The translations under genes were made by a program, and so were the position numbers. Shown one piece after another: positions 23,220 to 33,317 of a stretch of DNA of 64,000 nucleotides. The stretch is from Bemisia tabaci (lineage: Eukaryota; Arthropoda; Insecta; Hemiptera; Aleyrodidae). The stretch spans positions 28,882,263 through 28,946,262 of the forward strand of contig NC_092800.1 in assembly GCF_918797505.1 (NCBI RefSeq), in the 5' to 3' direction. The notes below the pieces were generated by a model. It saw only the letters and a program-made list of their open reading frames with translations. It did no database searches and was not told the DNA's origin. Numbering within the stretch: the first letter of the stretch is position 1; each line of letters starts with the position of its first letter.

Positions 23220-25748
23220 ATGTTTTATCAACAAGTACGGCGGTTACATGGTTATGCAACTGTTTCATCTCTCAAACAGTTAAGGAAAATTAGTAGGAAA
23301 TTAGTGTTGTCATCATGTCGGAAAATTTTCCTGCTGAGATGTAGGGAAAAGAAGGTTTTCCCGGCATTCATCAATTTCCACCTTAAACACATCACCAATG
23401 GTTTACATAAGAAGCGTAACAAGTGCATTGAGGTTACGGAAAAGTTCAAAAGCTCCTTGTTGAACTTATGCATTGAGGATGTTCACTATGAGATTATGGA
23501 TCTCAATCATAATCTTAGAAACGTCATAACCAAACTTAAAGCGTCGCTACCGCATTTCGTTCTCATTGATTTTATTGTTAATACCACCTTAATTGCCAAA
23601 CGTCTCGGGCGTGTCACTTGGCAGCGCTTGGAAAATAAACTTGTCAGGCTGGAGGAAATAGTTGTGGACAAATATCATAAATTGTTTGGTCCTTTCATGG
23701 AAAAGAGACAGTTATGGTTAGAGAACATCTCTTCGACGGTATTGCCAGGCTATGTTGAAAGAGTAATGTGTCTGGGTCCCATGTTTTCTTTGCCATTTTT
23801 TAAAATCGGAGCTGATGCAAACTCAATTTTTAAACCTGTTCCTCTTGAGAAAATAATTTCTCAAATTGAAGGTAAAATCAGAAATGAATCATCTATGGTT
23901 GCTGATAAAATTAGGGAAGGCATTTGCTTGGTGATTAACCGTTATCACCGAGAAATGCAAAGATCTCAGGGATATCCTGAAAAAATAAACATCATGTCGA
24001 ACCGGAAATTTAATCAGTGTAGGTTGATGAGAAATCTCAAAGAGGATCTAAAGAACACCATAATGTTTTGTAAAAGAAACAGGTCTTTAAAGTTTGTAAA
24101 AGCAGATAAGTCCAACAAGGTAGTGGTCATGGATGGCAATGACTACTCAAACAAAATGCTTCATATTCTCAGGGATACAAGTGTATACAAGAAGGTGGCT
24201 AGGTCTCTAGTGCCTTCGCAAATCGATAAGAACAACTCTATTGTCAAAAAATGGCTTGCGGAAGGTCATATAAATGATGGTATGTGTAAACATCTTATGG
24301 TTAGTGGTGGCAGCGTTGCCAAAATTTATGGTTTTGTTAAGCTGCATAAGGCAGAATTGCCTTTGCGACCAATCGTTAGCACAATAGGAACACCATACCA
24401 AAAACTATCCAGGTTTTTATCTAGCATTTTGTCGAACATTGTCGGTAAGGGGGACTCGCATATTCGGAACTCTTTTGAATTTTTTGATTTCATCAATGGT
24501 GTAAAGGTACCTGACGGTTATGATTTAATATCTCTTGATGTAGTTAGCATGTACACTAACATATCTGTTGATTTTGCCCTTCAATGTGTGGAATTGAAAT
24601 GGGAGGAAGTTGAAATGTTCTGTCCGTTACCTAAAGAACAGTTTTTTAGTACGTTAAAAGTGTGCCTCACCAATACCATCTGTCAGTATAATGATGCGTT
24701 TTATCAACAAATTTCGGGTTTGGCCATGGGAGGTAGCCTTTCGGCTGTCATGGCTAACATATCCATGGAGCGCATCGAAAGTACTGCTTTGAGTTTATCT
24801 CCCATCGAAATCCGCATGTACAAGCGGTATGTCGATGATATTTTTTCTTGTGTAAAAAAAGAAGATACGCATGCTATTCTTGAATTTTTCAACAGTTTAA
24901 ATCCCGCCATAAAATTTACCCTTGAAATTGAGAATAACAACTGCCTCAATTTTTTGGATATGACTTTAATAAGGGTGAATAGCGAGATTAGATGTAAGTG
25001 GTATCAGAAACCAACGGCGTCTGGTCGTTATGTTAATTTTTTATCTGTTCAACCCATGAATGTAAAGAAAAACGTTGCATCTAATTTAGCACGGCGCATA
25101 ATTGGTCTCTCTCATGTTTCATATCGGCATGAGATGATCCAGATTGGAAAGAATCTGTTGGTTGAAAATTGTTATCCACCCAATTTGATAGCAAAGATTT
25201 TCCGCCAGGTACTTAGTAGTTTTAATAAGAGAGGGGGGCAGGATAAAACTACCAAAGAACGGGATCTCGACAAAATTGTATGCCTTCCATACGTTCCCTT
25301 CCTTTCGGAAAATTTGTCATCGATTTTAAAATTGTTCGGGTACCATGTGGTTAACACCAAATACAACAATCTTGAGTTCCTGATGTCTAGGGTGAAGGCT
25401 AAAAATCCGATTCTGCAGGAATCGGGTTTGGTCTATAAAATTCCTTGTGGAAATTGCGACATCAGTTACATCGGTCAGACCAAGCAACTTCTAAGGAAGA
25501 GGCTTGGTGGTCATAAATATGACAATAGTGAGTTAACAGCACTCAAGAGGCACCAAACAGAATTTGGTCACCGGTTCGATTTTGATAAGGTGGTAATTTT
25601 ATGTAAGGAAGAGAAGTTGTTTCCCAGACTGGTCCTGGAAATGATCGAAATCCTCAAACATGGGGATTCTGTGTGTAATAACCGCACTGACATCAGCGGG
25701 CTTAGTGCAATATACCACTCACTTTTTAAAAAGTCAGGTTTAGGTTGA
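23220..25748 (+). CDS. Penelope-like reverse transcriptase with GIY-YIG endonuclease, copy 1
   Basis: Encodes an 842-residue protein that would nick chromosomal DNA and copy element RNA at the nick. RT motifs in order: KADKSNKVVVMDG (294-306), YGFVKLHK (370-377), LDVVSMYTN with catalytic D440, LAMGGSLS (501-508), YVDDIF with catalytic DD at 539-540, FLDMTL (578-583) and WYQKPT (594-599). The C-terminal GIY-YIG domain shows VYKIPC (738-743), SYIGQT (749-754), R761 and probable E807. C743, C746, H778 and H784 form the CCHH set typical of Penelope endonucleases. Start: first in-frame ATG; the frame is open from 23160. A 3'-splice-like TTTTACTCAG ends at 23180, so a spliced 5' exon is possible. 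Intact, no frameshift. Confidence 0.95.
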   Translation: MFYQQVRRLHGYATVSSLKQLRKISRKLVLSSCRKIFLLRCREKKVFPAFINFHLKHITNGLHKKRNKCIEVTEKFKSSLLNLCIEDVHYEIMDLNHNLRNVITKLKASLPHFVLIDFIVNTTLIAKRLGRVTWQRLENKLVRLEEIVVDKYHKLFGPFMEKRQLWLENISSTVLPGYVERVMCLGPMFSLPFFKIGADANSIFKPVPLEKIISQIEGKIRNESSMVADKIREGICLVINRYHREMQRSQGYPEKINIMSNRKFNQCRLMRNLKEDLKNTIMFCKRNRSLKFVKADKSNKVVVMDGNDYSNKMLHILRDTSVYKKVARSLVPSQIDKNNSIVKKWLAEGHINDGMCKHLMVSGGSVAKIYGFVKLHKAELPLRPIVSTIGTPYQKLSRFLSSILSNIVGKGDSHIRNSFEFFDFINGVKVPDGYDLISLDVVSMYTNISVDFALQCVELKWEEVEMFCPLPKEQFFSTLKVCLTNTICQYNDAFYQQISGLAMGGSLSAVMANISMERIESTALSLSPIEIRMYKRYVDDIFSCVKKEDTHAILEFFNSLNPAIKFTLEIENNNCLNFLDMTLIRVNSEIRCKWYQKPTASGRYVNFLSVQPMNVKKNVASNLARRIIGLSHVSYRHEMIQIGKNLLVENCYPPNLIAKIFRQVLSSFNKRGGQDKTTKERDLDKIVCLPYVPFLSENLSSILKLFGYHVVNTKYNNLEFLMSRVKAKNPILQESGLVYKIPCGNCDISYIGQTKQLLRKRLGGHKYDNSELTALKRHQTEFGHRFDFDKVVILCKEEKLFPRLVLEMIEILKHGDSVCNNRTDISGLSAIYHSLFKKSGLG

Positions 25749-26217
25749 CGCCCCAGCGGCACCTATTGGCTTTTCCTTGAACTTAATTGTTTCACTGGTT
25801 AGTGCTGCCATCTGTGTGTGGATCGTGAACTAGCGTATCGGTCATTTTCGGTTACTGGTGCTGGCATCGATGTGTCTTGTTTGTTATCAATTTTCTTTTT
25901 TTTTTCTCTCAGATCCCGGCCCCACCATGTAGAGCTCAGGTTTTAGCGTTTTTCTTTTAAAAATTTTTTATTGTTTCCGACTGAAAATGACTCAGTGTTG
26001 AGTCGAAACGTCTCGGGTTTCATAATTGTGTATTTTTAGCCTTGTTTCCCGTTTTTTTCATCTTTGTTGTTCCACTGTTATCATCGTCTCGGGCTGCTCC
26101 TAAAAATTTGTATCTATGATTGCACTGGGTTCATTGTGCCTTTTAATTGTTATGTCTTTTCGATTTTTAACCTGTGTTTATTCTGACTTTTGGTAAGTCG
26201 TTTTATCTTTTACTCAG
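25749..26217 (+). repeat. Pseudo-LTR 2 of the Penelope element
   Basis: A 469-bp segment between the two ORFs, nearly identical to the first. Shared by both units as the 3' end of one and the 5' end of the next, the usual Penelope arrangement. Confidence 0.88.
25977..26016 (+). ncRNA. Hammerhead-like ribozyme motif, pseudo-LTR 2
   Basis: Same 40-nt sequence as at 22940-22979; predicted cleavage after the GUC at 26010-26012. If active, cleavage here and at the neighbouring copies would release unit-length 3.04-kb RNAs from a tandem transcript. Confidence 0.6.
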
Positions 26218-26256
26218 TTGACACATTTGTGCACCATTCATTCAACAGACTGCAAT

Positions 26257-28785
26257 ATGTTTTATCAACAAGTACGGCGGTTACATGGTTATGCAACTGT
26301 TTCATCTCTCAAACAGTTAAGGAAAATTAGTAGGAAATTAGTGTTGTCATCATGTCGGAAAATTTTCCTGCTGAGATGTAGGGAAAAGAAGGTTTTCCCG
26401 GCATTCATCAATTTCCACCTTAAACACATCACCAATGGTTTACATAAGAAGCGTAACAAGTGCATTGAGGTTACGGAAAAGTTCAAAAGCTCCTTGTTGA
26501 ACTTATGCATTGAGGATGTTCACTATGAGATTATGGATCTCAATCATAATCTTAGAAACGTCATAACCAAACTTAAAGCGTCGCTACCGCATTTCGTTCT
26601 CATTGATTTTATTGTTAATACCACCTTAATTGCCAAACGTCTCGGGCGTGTCACTTGGCAGCGCTTGGAAAATAAACTTGTCAGGCTGGAGGAAATAGTT
26701 GTGGACAAATATCATAAATTGTTTGGTCCTTTCATGGAAAAGAGACAGTTATGGTTAGAGAACATCTCTTCGACGGTATTGCCAGGCTATGTTGAAAGAG
26801 TAATGTGTCTGGGTCCCATGTTTTCTTTGCCATTTTTTAAAATCGGAGCTGATGCAAACTCAATTTTTAAACCTGTTCCTCTTGAGAAAATAATTTCTCA
26901 AATTGAAGGTAAAATCAGAAATGAATCATCTATGGTTGCTGATAAAATTAGGGAAGGCATTTGCTTGGTGATTAACCGTTATCACCGAGAAATGCAAAGA
27001 TCTCAGGGATATCCTGAAAAAATAAACATCATGTCGAACCGGAAATTTAATCAGTGTAGGTTGATGAGAAATCTCAAAGAGGATCTAAAGAACACCATAA
27101 TGTTTTGTAAAAGAAACAGGTCTTTAAAGTTTGTAAAAGCAGATAAGTCCAACAAGGTAGTGGTCATGGATGGCAATGACTACTCAAACAAAATGCTTCA
27201 TATTCTCAGGGATACAAGTGTATACAAGAAGGTGGCTAGGTCTCTAGTGCCTTCGCAAATCGATAAGAACAACTCTATTGTCAAAAAATGGCTTGCGGAA
27301 GGTCATATAAATGATGGTATGTGTAAACATCTTATGGTTAGTGGTGGCAGCGTTGCCAAAATTTATGGTTTTGTTAAGCTGCATAAGGCAGAATTGCCTT
27401 TGCGACCAATCGTTAGCACAATAGGAACACCATACCAAAAACTATCCAGGTTTTTATCTAGCATTTTGTCGAACATTGTCGGTAAGGGGGACTCGCATAT
27501 TCGGAACTCTTTTGAATTTTTTGATTTCATCAATGGTGTAAAGGTACCTGACGGTTATGATTTAATATCTCTTGATGTAGTTAGCATGTACACTAACATA
27601 TCTGTTGATTTTGCCCTTCAATGTGTGGAATTGAAATGGGAGGAAGTTGAAATGTTCTGTCCGTTACCTAAAGAACAGTTTTTTAGTACGTTAAAAGTGT
27701 GCCTCACCAATACCATCTGTCAGTATAATGATGCGTTTTATCAACAAATTTCGGGTTTGGCCATGGGAGGTAGCCTTTCGGCTGTCATGGCTAACATATC
27801 CATGGAGCGCATCGAAAGTACTGCTTTGAGTTTATCTCCCATCGAAATCCGCATGTACAAGCGGTATGTCGATGATATTTTTTCTTGTGTAAAAAAAGAA
27901 GATACGCATGCTATTCTTGAATTTTTCAACAGTTTAAATCCCGCCATAAAATTTACCCTTGAAATTGAGAATAACAACTGCCTCAATTTTTTGGATATGA
28001 CTTTAATAAGGGTGAATAGCGAGATTAGATGTAAGTGGTATCAGAAACCAACGGCGTCTGGTCGTTATGTTAATTTTTTATCTGTTCAACCCATGAATGT
28101 AAAGAAAAACGTTGCATCTAATTTAGCACGGCGCATAATTGGTCTCTCTCATGTTTCATATCGGCATGAGATGATCCAGATTGGAAAGAATCTGTTGGTT
28201 GAAAATTGTTATCCACCCAATTTGATAGCAAAGATTTTCCGCCAGGTACTTAGTAGTTTTAATAAGAGAGGGGGGCAGGATAAAACTACCAAAGAACGGG
28301 ATCTCGACAAAATTGTATGCCTTCCATACGTTCCCTTCCTTTCGGAAAATTTGTCATCGATTTTAAAATTGTTCGGGTACCATGTGGTTAACACCAAATA
28401 CAACAATCTTGAGTTCCTGATGTCTAGGGTGAAGGCTAAAAATCCGATTCTGCAGGAATCGGGTTTGGTCTATAAAATTCCTTGTGGAAATTGCGACATC
28501 AGTTACATCGGTCAGACCAAGCAACTTCTAAGGAAGAGGCTTGGTGGTCATAAATATGACAATAGTGAGTTAACAGCACTCAAGAGGCACCAAACAGAAT
28601 TTGGTCACCGGTTCGATTTTGATAAGGTGGTAATTTTATGTAAGGAAGAGAAGTTGTTTCCCAGACTGGTCCTGGAAATGATCGAAATCCTCAAACATGG
28701 GGATTCTGTGTGTAATAACCGCACTGACATCAGCGGGCTTAGTGCAATATACCACTCACTTTTTAAAAAGTCAGGTTTAGGTTGA
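26257..28785 (+). CDS. Penelope-like reverse transcriptase with GIY-YIG endonuclease, copy 2
   Basis: Same 842-residue protein as the copy at 23220-25748, with all RT residues (D440, D539, D540) and endonuclease residues (C743, C746, YIG 750-752, H778, H784) present. It begins at the equivalent ATG 39 bases into the open frame. It lies 3037 bp downstream of copy 1 and in the same orientation, separated by one pseudo-LTR. The absence of any protein difference from copy 1 means the duplication is very recent, was homogenised, or arose from one tandem RNA template. An assembly duplication cannot be excluded from sequence alone. Confidence 0.94.
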   Translation: MFYQQVRRLHGYATVSSLKQLRKISRKLVLSSCRKIFLLRCREKKVFPAFINFHLKHITNGLHKKRNKCIEVTEKFKSSLLNLCIEDVHYEIMDLNHNLRNVITKLKASLPHFVLIDFIVNTTLIAKRLGRVTWQRLENKLVRLEEIVVDKYHKLFGPFMEKRQLWLENISSTVLPGYVERVMCLGPMFSLPFFKIGADANSIFKPVPLEKIISQIEGKIRNESSMVADKIREGICLVINRYHREMQRSQGYPEKINIMSNRKFNQCRLMRNLKEDLKNTIMFCKRNRSLKFVKADKSNKVVVMDGNDYSNKMLHILRDTSVYKKVARSLVPSQIDKNNSIVKKWLAEGHINDGMCKHLMVSGGSVAKIYGFVKLHKAELPLRPIVSTIGTPYQKLSRFLSSILSNIVGKGDSHIRNSFEFFDFINGVKVPDGYDLISLDVVSMYTNISVDFALQCVELKWEEVEMFCPLPKEQFFSTLKVCLTNTICQYNDAFYQQISGLAMGGSLSAVMANISMERIESTALSLSPIEIRMYKRYVDDIFSCVKKEDTHAILEFFNSLNPAIKFTLEIENNNCLNFLDMTLIRVNSEIRCKWYQKPTASGRYVNFLSVQPMNVKKNVASNLARRIIGLSHVSYRHEMIQIGKNLLVENCYPPNLIAKIFRQVLSSFNKRGGQDKTTKERDLDKIVCLPYVPFLSENLSSILKLFGYHVVNTKYNNLEFLMSRVKAKNPILQESGLVYKIPCGNCDISYIGQTKQLLRKRLGGHKYDNSELTALKRHQTEFGHRFDFDKVVILCKEEKLFPRLVLEMIEILKHGDSVCNNRTDISGLSAIYHSLFKKSGLG

Positions 28786-29155
28786 CGCCCCAGCGGCACC
28801 TATTGGCTTTTCCTTGAACTTAATTGTTTCACTGGTTAGTGCTGCCATCTGTGTGTGGATCGTGAACTAGCGTATCGGTCATTTTCGGTTACTGGTGCTG
28901 GCATCGATGTGTCTTGTTTGTTATCAATTTTCTTTTTTTTTTTCTCTCAGATCCCGGCCCCACCATGTAGAGCTCAGGTTTTTAGCGTTTTTCTTTTAAA
29001 AATTTTTTATTGTTTCCGACTGAAAATGACTCAGTGTTGAGTCGAAACGTCTCGGGTTTCATAATTGTGTATTTTTAGCCTTGTTTCCCGTTTTTTTCAT
29101 CTTTGTTGTTCCACTGTTATCATCGTCTCGGGCTGCTCCTAAAAATTTGTATCTA
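28786..29155 (+). repeat. Terminal pseudo-LTR of the Penelope element, 3' truncated
   Basis: Follows ORF copy 2 and stops at TTTGTATCTA, directly before the 13-bp target duplication. The internal pseudo-LTRs continue about 100 bases further. The inverted outer end on the left stops about 40 bases earlier in the same sequence (at GTTGTTCCA), so the two 3' termini are not the same. Confidence 0.85.
29016..29055 (+). ncRNA. Hammerhead-like ribozyme motif, terminal pseudo-LTR
   Basis: Fourth copy of the same 40-nt motif; GUC at 29049-29051. Confidence 0.6.
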
Positions 29156-29168
29156 TAGAAGAAACCAG
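29156..29168. repeat. 13-bp target-site duplication, right (Penelope insertion)
   Basis: TAGAAGAAACCAG, identical to 21632-21644. Confidence 0.9.
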
Positions 29169-29440
29169 GGTGTCACTACCGGCGTAGATGACGTCATAAA
29201 CCGAACTTTTCAACCTGCGATGTCTCAATTAATATTGAACGTAGTAAGTTGCTGATTGGACGGGTCTTATTTCTTTTAGCTAATCTACTGGAATCAAGCA
29301 TTAAAACAGGATTCTGAGACCAGCGCAAGTGACCCATTACTTTTTCGAAGCCTTTAACGTCAATCAAAACAATAGAGTTTATCGCCTTGTGAGGAGCGTA
29401 AGCACTACGCTGCCGCCGTTCGGCCAAAGATAGTGAAATG
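29163..29440 (-). repeat. Right arm of the inverted repeat bracketing the Penelope insertion
   Basis: Reverse-complement relative of 21,326-21,566. On the minus strand it reads GGGTCACTTGCGCTGGTCTC, then a conserved AAAAGTTCGG, then CCGGTAGTGAC. The target duplication overlaps its innermost bases. Confidence 0.7.
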
Positions 29441-29935
29441 GAACGAAATGCATTTTATGACTTGATAATTTATATCCAACCGCGCTCTTCTCTTTTATCG
29501 TCCCACACTCGTGCGTTCCACAGCGTATCGTCATGAAGTGGTGGAGTGTTTACGACTGAATACAGTCGGATGGTCGTTAATTTCACGCCGCTGCTAATTC
29601 GAGCTTGTGATTGCCGTGATAATAGCGCTGCGATTGCCTCGACTGTGTTAAAGCGCTGTGTAAGAAGCCATTCGTTATCGTGTGTGATCGAAGAGGATTC
29701 GTATTGGTCATTTGCGCGGCTAATTAGTTATTATTAATTGGACGGATTCGACCGGAATTAGCCTAACTACGTCAGACGTTGACTAATCGCTTCGTATATT
29801 TAATTTTTCTCTTAACAGAAGACTGAGCGACATAGTATCTCCACATTTTGTGAGTTTACTCTTTTTATGAATGTAGTAGTTGCTTTTGTAGCTCACTGAA
29901 CCGCTCTGCGACATGTAACTACCGCGATGCGGCAT
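29441..29935. other. Intergenic stretch, no gene seen
   Basis: Mixed composition, no repeats matched elsewhere in the window and no supported frame. Confidence 0.4.
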
Positions 29936-29939
29936 CTAC

Positions 29940-30165
29940 ACTGGGAAAAAAAGTTGCTTGGATCTAGAGTCCAGACTCATGAAAACATTGACAAGGAAAA
30001 ATACTCTTGATTCAATCAGATTTTTGCTTAAATCAAAAGGAAATCCGCTCAATTTCAGAGGCTTGGTTCTTGATTTAAGCAAAAATCCGATTGAATCAAG
30101 AGTATTTTTTCTTGTCGATGTTTTTAAGAGTCTGGACTCTAGATCCAATGGGCTTTTTTTTTCCA
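29940..30165. mobile_element. Foldback MITE with ~95-bp arms (ACTGGGAAAAAAAG termini)
   Basis: Left: CTTGGATCTAGAGTCCAGAC, AACATTGACAAGGAAAAATA, CTCTTGATTCAATC. Right arm is the reverse complement: GATTGAATCAAGAG, TCTTGTCGATGTTTTTAAGA, GTCTGGACTCTAGATCCAA. The loop around GGAAATCCGCTCAATTTCAG is short, so nearly the whole element folds. Because of the symmetry, similar short frames occur on both strands; they are not genes. Confidence 0.8.
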
Positions 30166-30247
30166 ACGCAAGGTAGATATTTTCCGCAAGCTGGCATCCC
30201 ACCATCTGTTCTTGGATGCCATCTATTTGAGCTTTGTGTTGAACATT

Positions 30248-30425
30248 TGGACCACGTAAAGTAGAAAGGAACCAAGCCACACCAGTTATTGTCAAATTTA
30301 ATTTTTTACATAAAAACGCTTCTGCGAATTTTAGTGCGAATTCCAGTGAATTTTCAGCACGATGCAAAGCAATCCTCTTAAAATTCGCAAAGAAATCTGC
30401 ACCAACGTTCCTGGTTAAATTTGGT
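30248..30425. mobile_element. Truncated GGACCGCG-family MITE
   Basis: The left TIR (GGACCACGTAAAGTAGAAAG, then GCCACACCAGTTATTGTCAA) is intact. The right TIR is missing where the tandem duplication starting at 30,413 begins. Confidence 0.55.
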
Positions 30426-30670
30426 AAACATAATGGAATTCCTCCGCAGGAAAATCATAAATCAGCAGTTCTTTTTAACACTCAACTTCTGGTGAAAGCC
30501 TAAGCTAAATAAAACAAAAACGTTCCTTTTTCAAAAAGTAAATTGGTCGGTTAAATTTGGTAAACATAATGGAATTTCCCCGGAGGAAAATCATAAATCA
30601 GCAGTTCTTTTTAACACTCAACTTCTGGTGAAAGCTTAAGCTAAATAAAACGAAAAAAATGCAAGCTGCA
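30413..30670. repeat. Two-copy tandem duplication, period ~136 bp
   Basis: GGTTAAATTTGGTAAACATA...CTAAATAAAAC begins at 30,413 and again at 30,549, with only a few substitutions between copies. Recent local duplication of non-coding DNA. Confidence 0.8.
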
Positions 30671-31660
30671 TTTTTGGCAAAATAATTTTCATTTCGTGGT
30701 GGAAATATGAGAGCGAAGAAAGAGGAATGATTTTAAACTCTTGAGAGGGTTTCAATGGGTGGTAAAACGCTTGGAAACTTTTATTTTTAAATCCATTGCC
30801 GCACAACATCGAAACATTACTATGCTCTCGATCAAGTTACTCGCTGGAGCAGACTTAAGAATAGTCCAGGTTGCCGGTTTCCTTTCGAAACCGTGACAAC
30901 TCGAGTTCAAAATTAGAACGGACCACTAGACAAGGTGCAAATTTCAGCATTTTGATGCATGTTTCTTCACCAACATTTCACGTAAAACACGCACACAACG
31001 AAAATGACCGAAATTAACTCCTTGCGAAGACATATTATGATTCCTGATGCGTGAATTGACACCATCCGCTCAAGAAAACTCAATGCTTTACGTGGTTCAC
31101 ATTGCGTGCTAAACGTCATCATGAACGTCTCTGCGATAAAAAAATCTGGCAACCTCGATCTTGACGCTTTGGCTCAGCTATAGCAAATTACTTATAGTTT
31201 GAAAAACACATAGTGGGAAATGAACATTGCTCAATTAAGAAGCTTGCTGAAACCGTTGTAGTGCACGATTTGACTCACGTAGAGCTTTGAGTTTCTTGTG
31301 AGCGGGCAGTGCAAATTCCTGGTAACCAATGTGAAATAAAACTGTTAATATCTCTGTTAGGAGTTGTTTTCAGTTATTTTCGTTGCGCGAATCGTGTTCT
31401 ACGTGAAATTGTGGTTAAGAAACATGTATCAGAATGCTTGAATTCGTACCTTGTCTAATGGTCCATTAGAACTGTTGAATTTAATGGACTCTACTTATTC
31501 ACATCTCCACGTGGCGCAGTATGCTTCCTCATGATAAAACTAATTTCGCTCAGCATATGTCCTTTCCTTTACTCAGGAGGGAAGATGTGCGACCGTTGGT
31601 GCATCACTGTTGTGGGGTTACGCACTCAGTCATATGAAGGCGTGTAACATTCCCAAATAG
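30671..31660. other. Intergenic stretch, no gene seen
   Basis: AT-rich, with no domain-bearing frame and no long inverted repeat. Confidence 0.45.
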
Positions 31661-31664
31661 AGGA

Positions 31665-32325
31665 CGGATTAGAGTCTACCTATTTAGGAAGAGGATGGCC
31701 GTTTTTATCAATTTTTAATACAGGAAAAGTATGCCGCTTTTTGATTGGTCCTCGAGTTTCAGGCTATCATGATGTCCTTACGGCTGTAAATAAAAAAAAA
31801 AAAACTCCTATTGGCTGATAGGATCCCAAAATTATGCCCTTTCACGAGAACTTATTCCTAATCTTTATATGAAAAAAGACTGCAGAAAATTTTATAACTC
31901 CTGTTTTTATGTTATGGTATTATCATCTACCGTTTCTTTGTATTTTTATATAATTGAATTTAGCTTATTTCAAATCATGTCGATAGATACAAGGCATATT
32001 TTTGTAGTAGTTACGTTATATGTAATTAAAATTTGTTAAAAAAGAAACAAATCCAGATGTACCGTTACCAACCTTCTCCCGTCATCATCCCAATTTATAG
32101 ATTCTTTTCGAATTATCATGTTAGTATGATCAAAATCAGTAATGTTTATTTCATAATTAATTCTTCATCGATCTAGTATTTTATGATTATCTCATTAATT
32201 TCTGCTATAGAGGATTCAACGGTTGCGTGCCGTCGTCATCTAGTTTGCTCGTTTACGGCCATAAGAGCACTGTATCAGCTCATTCCTCGCGACCAATGAA
32301 AAACAGGCACCGGATGCGGTATTCG
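31665..32325. mobile_element. Diverged relative of the TAGAGTACC hAT-like MITE
   Basis: The left part (TAGAGTCTACCTATTTAGGA, ATGGCCGT, CCGCTTTTTGATTGG, TTACGGCTGTAAATAAA) and the right part (GTTTACGGCCATAAGAGCA, GACCAATGAAAAACAGG) correspond to the two ends of the intact element at 42088-42520. The right terminus is not recognisable, and AT-rich sequence lies between. Probably an old, larger or interrupted copy. Confidence 0.45.
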
Positions 32326-33092
32326 GTATGCACCGGAGTGCTTCAGATGTCTGACCCAAACCCTTCGTTGTATATCGAAGTACTTCAGATGTCTGACCCG
32401 AACTTCGGCAGCTGGACCTTAACTTTTTAGGTACTTGATCCGAAAACTTCAGAGATCCATATGACCTCAACTTTCGGATCCCGCGCACGAATCTTTTTTC
32501 TCCGTGCGAACACCTGATTAATCGATTCTTTACCACAGCTTCAAATAGGGAAATATCGATGATCGATCATTCTTGCCTCGCCTTTGCTAATGAAGTTACG
32601 TGACTTCACGCTGCACATAGTTCGAATCTCGACGATTTTCCAGAGTAATTGGCAACGCAGCGACGGAGTCTAAGGCCTGAGCTGAGGTTTTCCTCTGCTC
32701 TTTTTTCGTTCCCGTTCCCAAAAGTTTCCTGAGTCAAAGTGTTTTTGCATTTGGAGGGCGGAATTTTTATTTCCTTTTTCCCCCTTCCCTTTGTTCCGTT
32801 CCCGTAAACAGCTCCGCGTTCGCTCTATCCTCTCTCCCGTTCCGTCTTTGTTTTCGCTCCTGGCTTCCTTTTTCCTTGGTGAAGATCTTTCGCTCGGAGC
32901 ATTCGATATATCGAACGTACAAATCTCACTACTCACAAGAACCAACATGGTTCGATATATCGAATAGCTTCCGATCGTTTTCCCAGTTCACACTGGTTGA
33001 TTCGATCTATCGAAAAGTTCTCAGCTCGATCGACGGGTCGAAATTCGATTTATCGAACGGCGCGTCACACAGGCGAGGAGTAGAGGTTTGTA
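32326..33092. other. Intergenic stretch with short repeats
   Basis: CTTCAGATGTCTGACCC occurs twice (32,340 and 32,384). GATATATCGAA-type strings recur at 32,905, 32,950 and 33,006. Frames on both strands lack domains. Confidence 0.4.
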
Positions 33093-33128
33093 TTCTTTTC
33101 TTTTCTTTTCTTTTCTTTTCTTTTCTTT
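33093..33128. repeat. (TTTTC)n microsatellite
   Basis: About seven tandem CTTTT pentamers. Confidence 0.9.
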
Positions 33129-33317
33129 CTGTTTCCGCTCGTTCCGTTTTGTCTTTCGGATGTTTCAAACCGTCATTGTTAGTGATTAGCCAACGGTACA
33201 TCCGAAATCGCGAGTCTAAAACGGCCCCATTAATTGCGACAGAGACAAAGGTTGAACGAACGGGCTCCCGCGAAAACCTCATGTTTTAATCTTGATAAGA
33301 TCGCGGTTGACGTCGGA

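Larger units (their letters stand above)
21645..29155 (+). mobile_element. Penelope-like retroelement: inverted 3' fragment plus tandem units
   Basis: A 7.5-kb insertion between 13-bp target duplications. 21645-22659 is an inverted 3' fragment (pseudo-LTR plus C-terminal coding part). From 22660 the element runs direct: last 51 bases of the ORF, pseudo-LTR 22711-23180, ORF copy 1, pseudo-LTR 25749-26217, ORF copy 2, and terminal pseudo-LTR 28786-29155. The direct repeat period is 3037 bp. Both outer edges of the insertion are therefore element 3' ends. Tandem units, a partly inverted copy and variable-length TSDs are characteristic of Penelope-like elements. The two ORFs encode the same protein, implying recent origin or one jointly copied template. 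Confidence 0.93.
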
